Positions 61,968 to 64,000 of a stretch of DNA of 64,000 bases are shown in pieces. Numbering within the stretch: the first letter of the stretch is position 1; each line of letters opens with the position of its first letter. The notes below the pieces were generated by a model that had not been told where the DNA came from, made no database searches, and worked only from the letters and a program-made list of their open reading frames with translations. The stretch comes from Pseudomonas botevensis. GTDB taxonomy: Bacteria; Pseudomonadota; Gammaproteobacteria; Pseudomonadales; Pseudomonadaceae. The DNA lies in contig NZ_JAHTKI010000006.1 in the NCBI RefSeq assembly GCF_019145475.1, positions 124,001 to 188,000 of the forward strand, in the 5' to 3' direction. A program made the position numbers and the translations under genes.

Positions 61968-62003
61968 TTCGAGGGGGCCGCCGGTTGCGGGGCCGCCCTC
62001 GAA
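61968..62003 (-). other. Hairpin between carA and carB
   Basis: TTCGAGGG (61968-61975) pairs exactly with CCCTCGAA (61996-62003) around a GC-rich loop that can pair further. No T-run follows. It may shape the carA/carB ratio. Confidence 0.45.
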
Positions 62004-62034
62004 GGGCTTCTCGCTACAGTCTCAAGGCGAGCGC

Positions 62035-63171
62035 TTAGCGTCGCTTGGCCATCTCGTTGATGAAGCGGTCAAACAGGGGCGCCACGTCGTTCGGGCCTGG
62101 GCTCGCCTCAGGGTGACCCTGGAAGCTGAACGCGCTCTTGTCGGTGCGCTCGATGCCTTGCAGGGTGCCGTCGAACAGCGATTTGTGGATCGCACGAACG
62201 TTGGCCGGCAGGGTCGCTTCATCAACCGCGAAACCGTGGTTCTGGCTGGTGATCATGACGACGCCCGTGTCCAGATCCTGTACCGGGTGGTTGGCACCGT
62301 GATGGCCATGGCCCATTTTCAGGGTCTTGGCGCCGGAGGCCAGGGCCAGCAGCTGGTGACCGAGGCAGATGCCGAATACCGGAATCTCGGTTTCCAGCAC
62401 GTCCTTGATCGCCTGGATCGCGTAGTCGCAAGGCTCAGGGTCACCAGGGCCGTTGGACAGGAACACGCCGTCCGGCTTAAGAGCCAGCACGTCGGCCGCC
62501 GGGGTTTGCGCCGGGACAACGGTGACGCGGCAACCGCGCTCGACCAGCATGCGCAGGATGTTGACCTTGACGCCGTAGTCGTAGGCAACGACGTGGTACG
62601 GCAGCTCGGAGGCTTCGATGGTCGCGTGGCTGTCGGTTTTCAGTTCCCATACAGTGGAGCGCCATTCGTACTGAGTCTTGGTGCTGACGACTTTCGCCAG
62701 ATCCATGCCCTTGAGGCCCGGGAAGCCTTGCGCGGCGGCAATGGCGGCTTCTTCAGAGATGTTGTCGCCCGCCATGATGCAGCCGTTCTGTGCGCCTTTT
62801 TCGCGCAGGATGCGAGTCAGGCGACGAGTGTCGATACCGGCGATCGCCACAACGTTGTTGGCTTTCAGGTAATCGGACAGGGACATCGTGTTACGCCAGT
62901 TGCTCGCTACCAGTGGCAGGTCACGGATGACCAGGCCGGCAGACCAGACGCGGTCGGACTCGGCGTCTTCCGGCGTGGTGCCGGTGTTGCCGATGTGCGG
63001 GTAAGTCAGGGTAACGATCTGTTGGGCGTAGGAAGGATCGGTAAGGATTTCCTGATAGCCGGTCATTGCGGTGTTGAACACGACCTCACCAACGGTCTGA
63101 CCGTCGGCTCCAATGGCTTCGCCGCGAAAAATGCTGCCATCAGCAAGGGCGAGTATGGCTGGCTTAGTCAA
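62035..63171 (-). CDS. carA: Carbamoyl-phosphate synthase small subunit
   Basis: A 378-residue glutamine amidotransferase subunit that feeds ammonia to CarB. A TTG start at 63171 is chosen because GGGAGG lies eight bases upstream and the product begins [18 protein letters not shown]; an earlier ATG is on the wrong side of that site. The class I triad Cys is in [15 protein letters not shown] near 265, with His in [12 protein letters not shown] near the end. Confidence 0.96.
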   Translation of the reverse strand: MTKPAILALADGSIFRGEAIGADGQTVGEVVFNTAMTGYQEILTDPSYAQQIVTLTYPHIGNTGTTPEDAESDRVWSAGLVIRDLPLVASNWRNTMSLSDYLKANNVVAIAGIDTRRLTRILREKGAQNGCIMAGDNISEEAAIAAAQGFPGLKGMDLAKVVSTKTQYEWRSTVWELKTDSHATIEASELPYHVVAYDYGVKVNILRMLVERGCRVTVVPAQTPAADVLALKPDGVFLSNGPGDPEPCDYAIQAIKDVLETEIPVFGICLGHQLLALASGAKTLKMGHGHHGANHPVQDLDTGVVMITSQNHGFAVDEATLPANVRAIHKSLFDGTLQGIERTDKSAFSFQGHPEASPGPNDVAPLFDRFINEMAKRR

Positions 63172-63216
63172 GAAGACCTCCCGTAAATAACGCATGAAAG
63201 GGCAATCGCAGGTTGT

Positions 63217-63252
63217 AAAAAAGCGGAGTGACGTATGGACACGTCACCCCGC
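63217..63252 (-). terminator. Terminator-like hairpin in the carAB leader
   Basis: GCGGAGTGACGT (63223-63234) pairs with ACGTCACCCCGC (63241-63252) at 11 of 12 positions. On the minus strand six T follow (63222-63217), ending 45 bases before the carA start. Since dapB already has its own terminator further up, this one is a good attenuator candidate. Confidence 0.7.
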
Positions 63253-63276
63253 TTGTTCACTGAATTATTCTGCGCG

Positions 63277-63301
63277 CTTTTAGTGGACACACTAAAGCTG
63301 T
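63277..63301 (-). other. Second hairpin upstream of the carAB terminator
   Basis: The stem CTTTAGTG/CACTAAAAG lies 25 bases before the terminator-like hairpin in the transcript direction. It could compete with or pause before the attenuator. Judged by eye. Confidence 0.4.
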
Positions 63302-63384
63302 AGCTTACAGAAAAAGGGATTTTTGGTCTACCGCCAATGAGCCTGAAAGGCCAGAGAATGCGACAGGGCGTCGCGTAGCGGAGT

Positions 63385-63415
63385 AAAACCGGCACAAACA
63401 GTCCGTTTGCGCCGG
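63385..63415 (-). terminator. Terminator after dapB
   Basis: CCGGCACAAAC (63389-63399) pairs with GTTTGCGCCGG (63405-63415) with one G-T pair. On the minus strand it is followed by TTTT. It is 14 bases past the dapB stop. Confidence 0.8.
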
Positions 63416-63428
63416 GTTGAAACAAGGC

Positions 63429-64000
<572 letters not shown>

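Overview
The window is a contiguous piece of a Pseudomonas chromosome, most likely from the P. fluorescens group. This is inferred from high GC content, Pseudomonas-type REP palindromes (core TGTGGGAGCAA), gene neighbourhoods that follow the P. aeruginosa order (OprD porin-dppABCDF; speC-Sel1 protein-piuC-piuA-piuB; chemotaxis transducer-ampE-ampD-DUF1631-nadC; the tRNA-fMet-rimP-nusA-infB-rbfA-truB-rpsO-pnp cluster; dapB-carA-carB-greA), and near-complete protein lengths for these families. No plasmid, phage or CRISPR content was seen.

Layout. 1-6.1 kb: end of an OprD/OpdP-like porin, then a dipeptide ABC importer (dppABCDF). 6.1-7.7 kb: two accessory genes (a small Asp-rich secreted protein and an Ig-like protein). 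7.8-9.4 kb: prfC. 9.7-13.4 kb: an osmoprotectant (betaine/choline-type) ABC importer whose operon is interrupted by a 267-bp nested palindromic element. 13.4-15.3 kb: a REP pair, a structured leader, and speC (ornithine decarboxylase). 15.4-22.0 kb: an iron cluster (Sel1-repeat protein, piuC, piuA, piuB). 22.2-23.8 kb: a Tat-exported PhoD-type phosphatase. 23.9-30.7 kb: the fructose PTS (fruBKA) and its divergent regulator fruR, with a Cra operator between them. 30.7-39.1 kb: TatD-type hydrolase, a small zinc-ribbon membrane protein, an MCP, ampE-ampD, a DUF1631 protein and nadC. 39.1-41.8 kb: accessory genes, including an AT-rich, frameshifted acyltransferase next to tRNA-Thr. 41.8-51.2 kb: the translation/RNA cluster read leftward. 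51.2-57.4 kb: secG, tpiA, glmM, folP, ftsH, rlmE. 57.5-64 kb: yhbY (rightward), a DUF4149 protein, greA, carB, carA and the end of dapB.

How the parts work together. The porin and Dpp system take peptides across both membranes. PiuA imports siderophore-type iron chelates, with PiuC and PiuB as the linked dioxygenase and membrane flavoreductase. FruB-FruA-FruK bring in and phosphorylate fructose to fructose-1,6-bisphosphate under FruR control. The 42-58 kb block is core information processing and essential metabolism.

Most of the window is ordinary core genome. The observations most worth following are the multi-arm palindromic element inside the osmoprotectant operon (it also supplies the C-terminus of one permease), the terminator plus perfect 23-bp hairpin ahead of speC, the terminator-like hairpin in the carAB leader, and the single-base frameshift in the acyltransferase. 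I did not find a clearly new multi-gene system.
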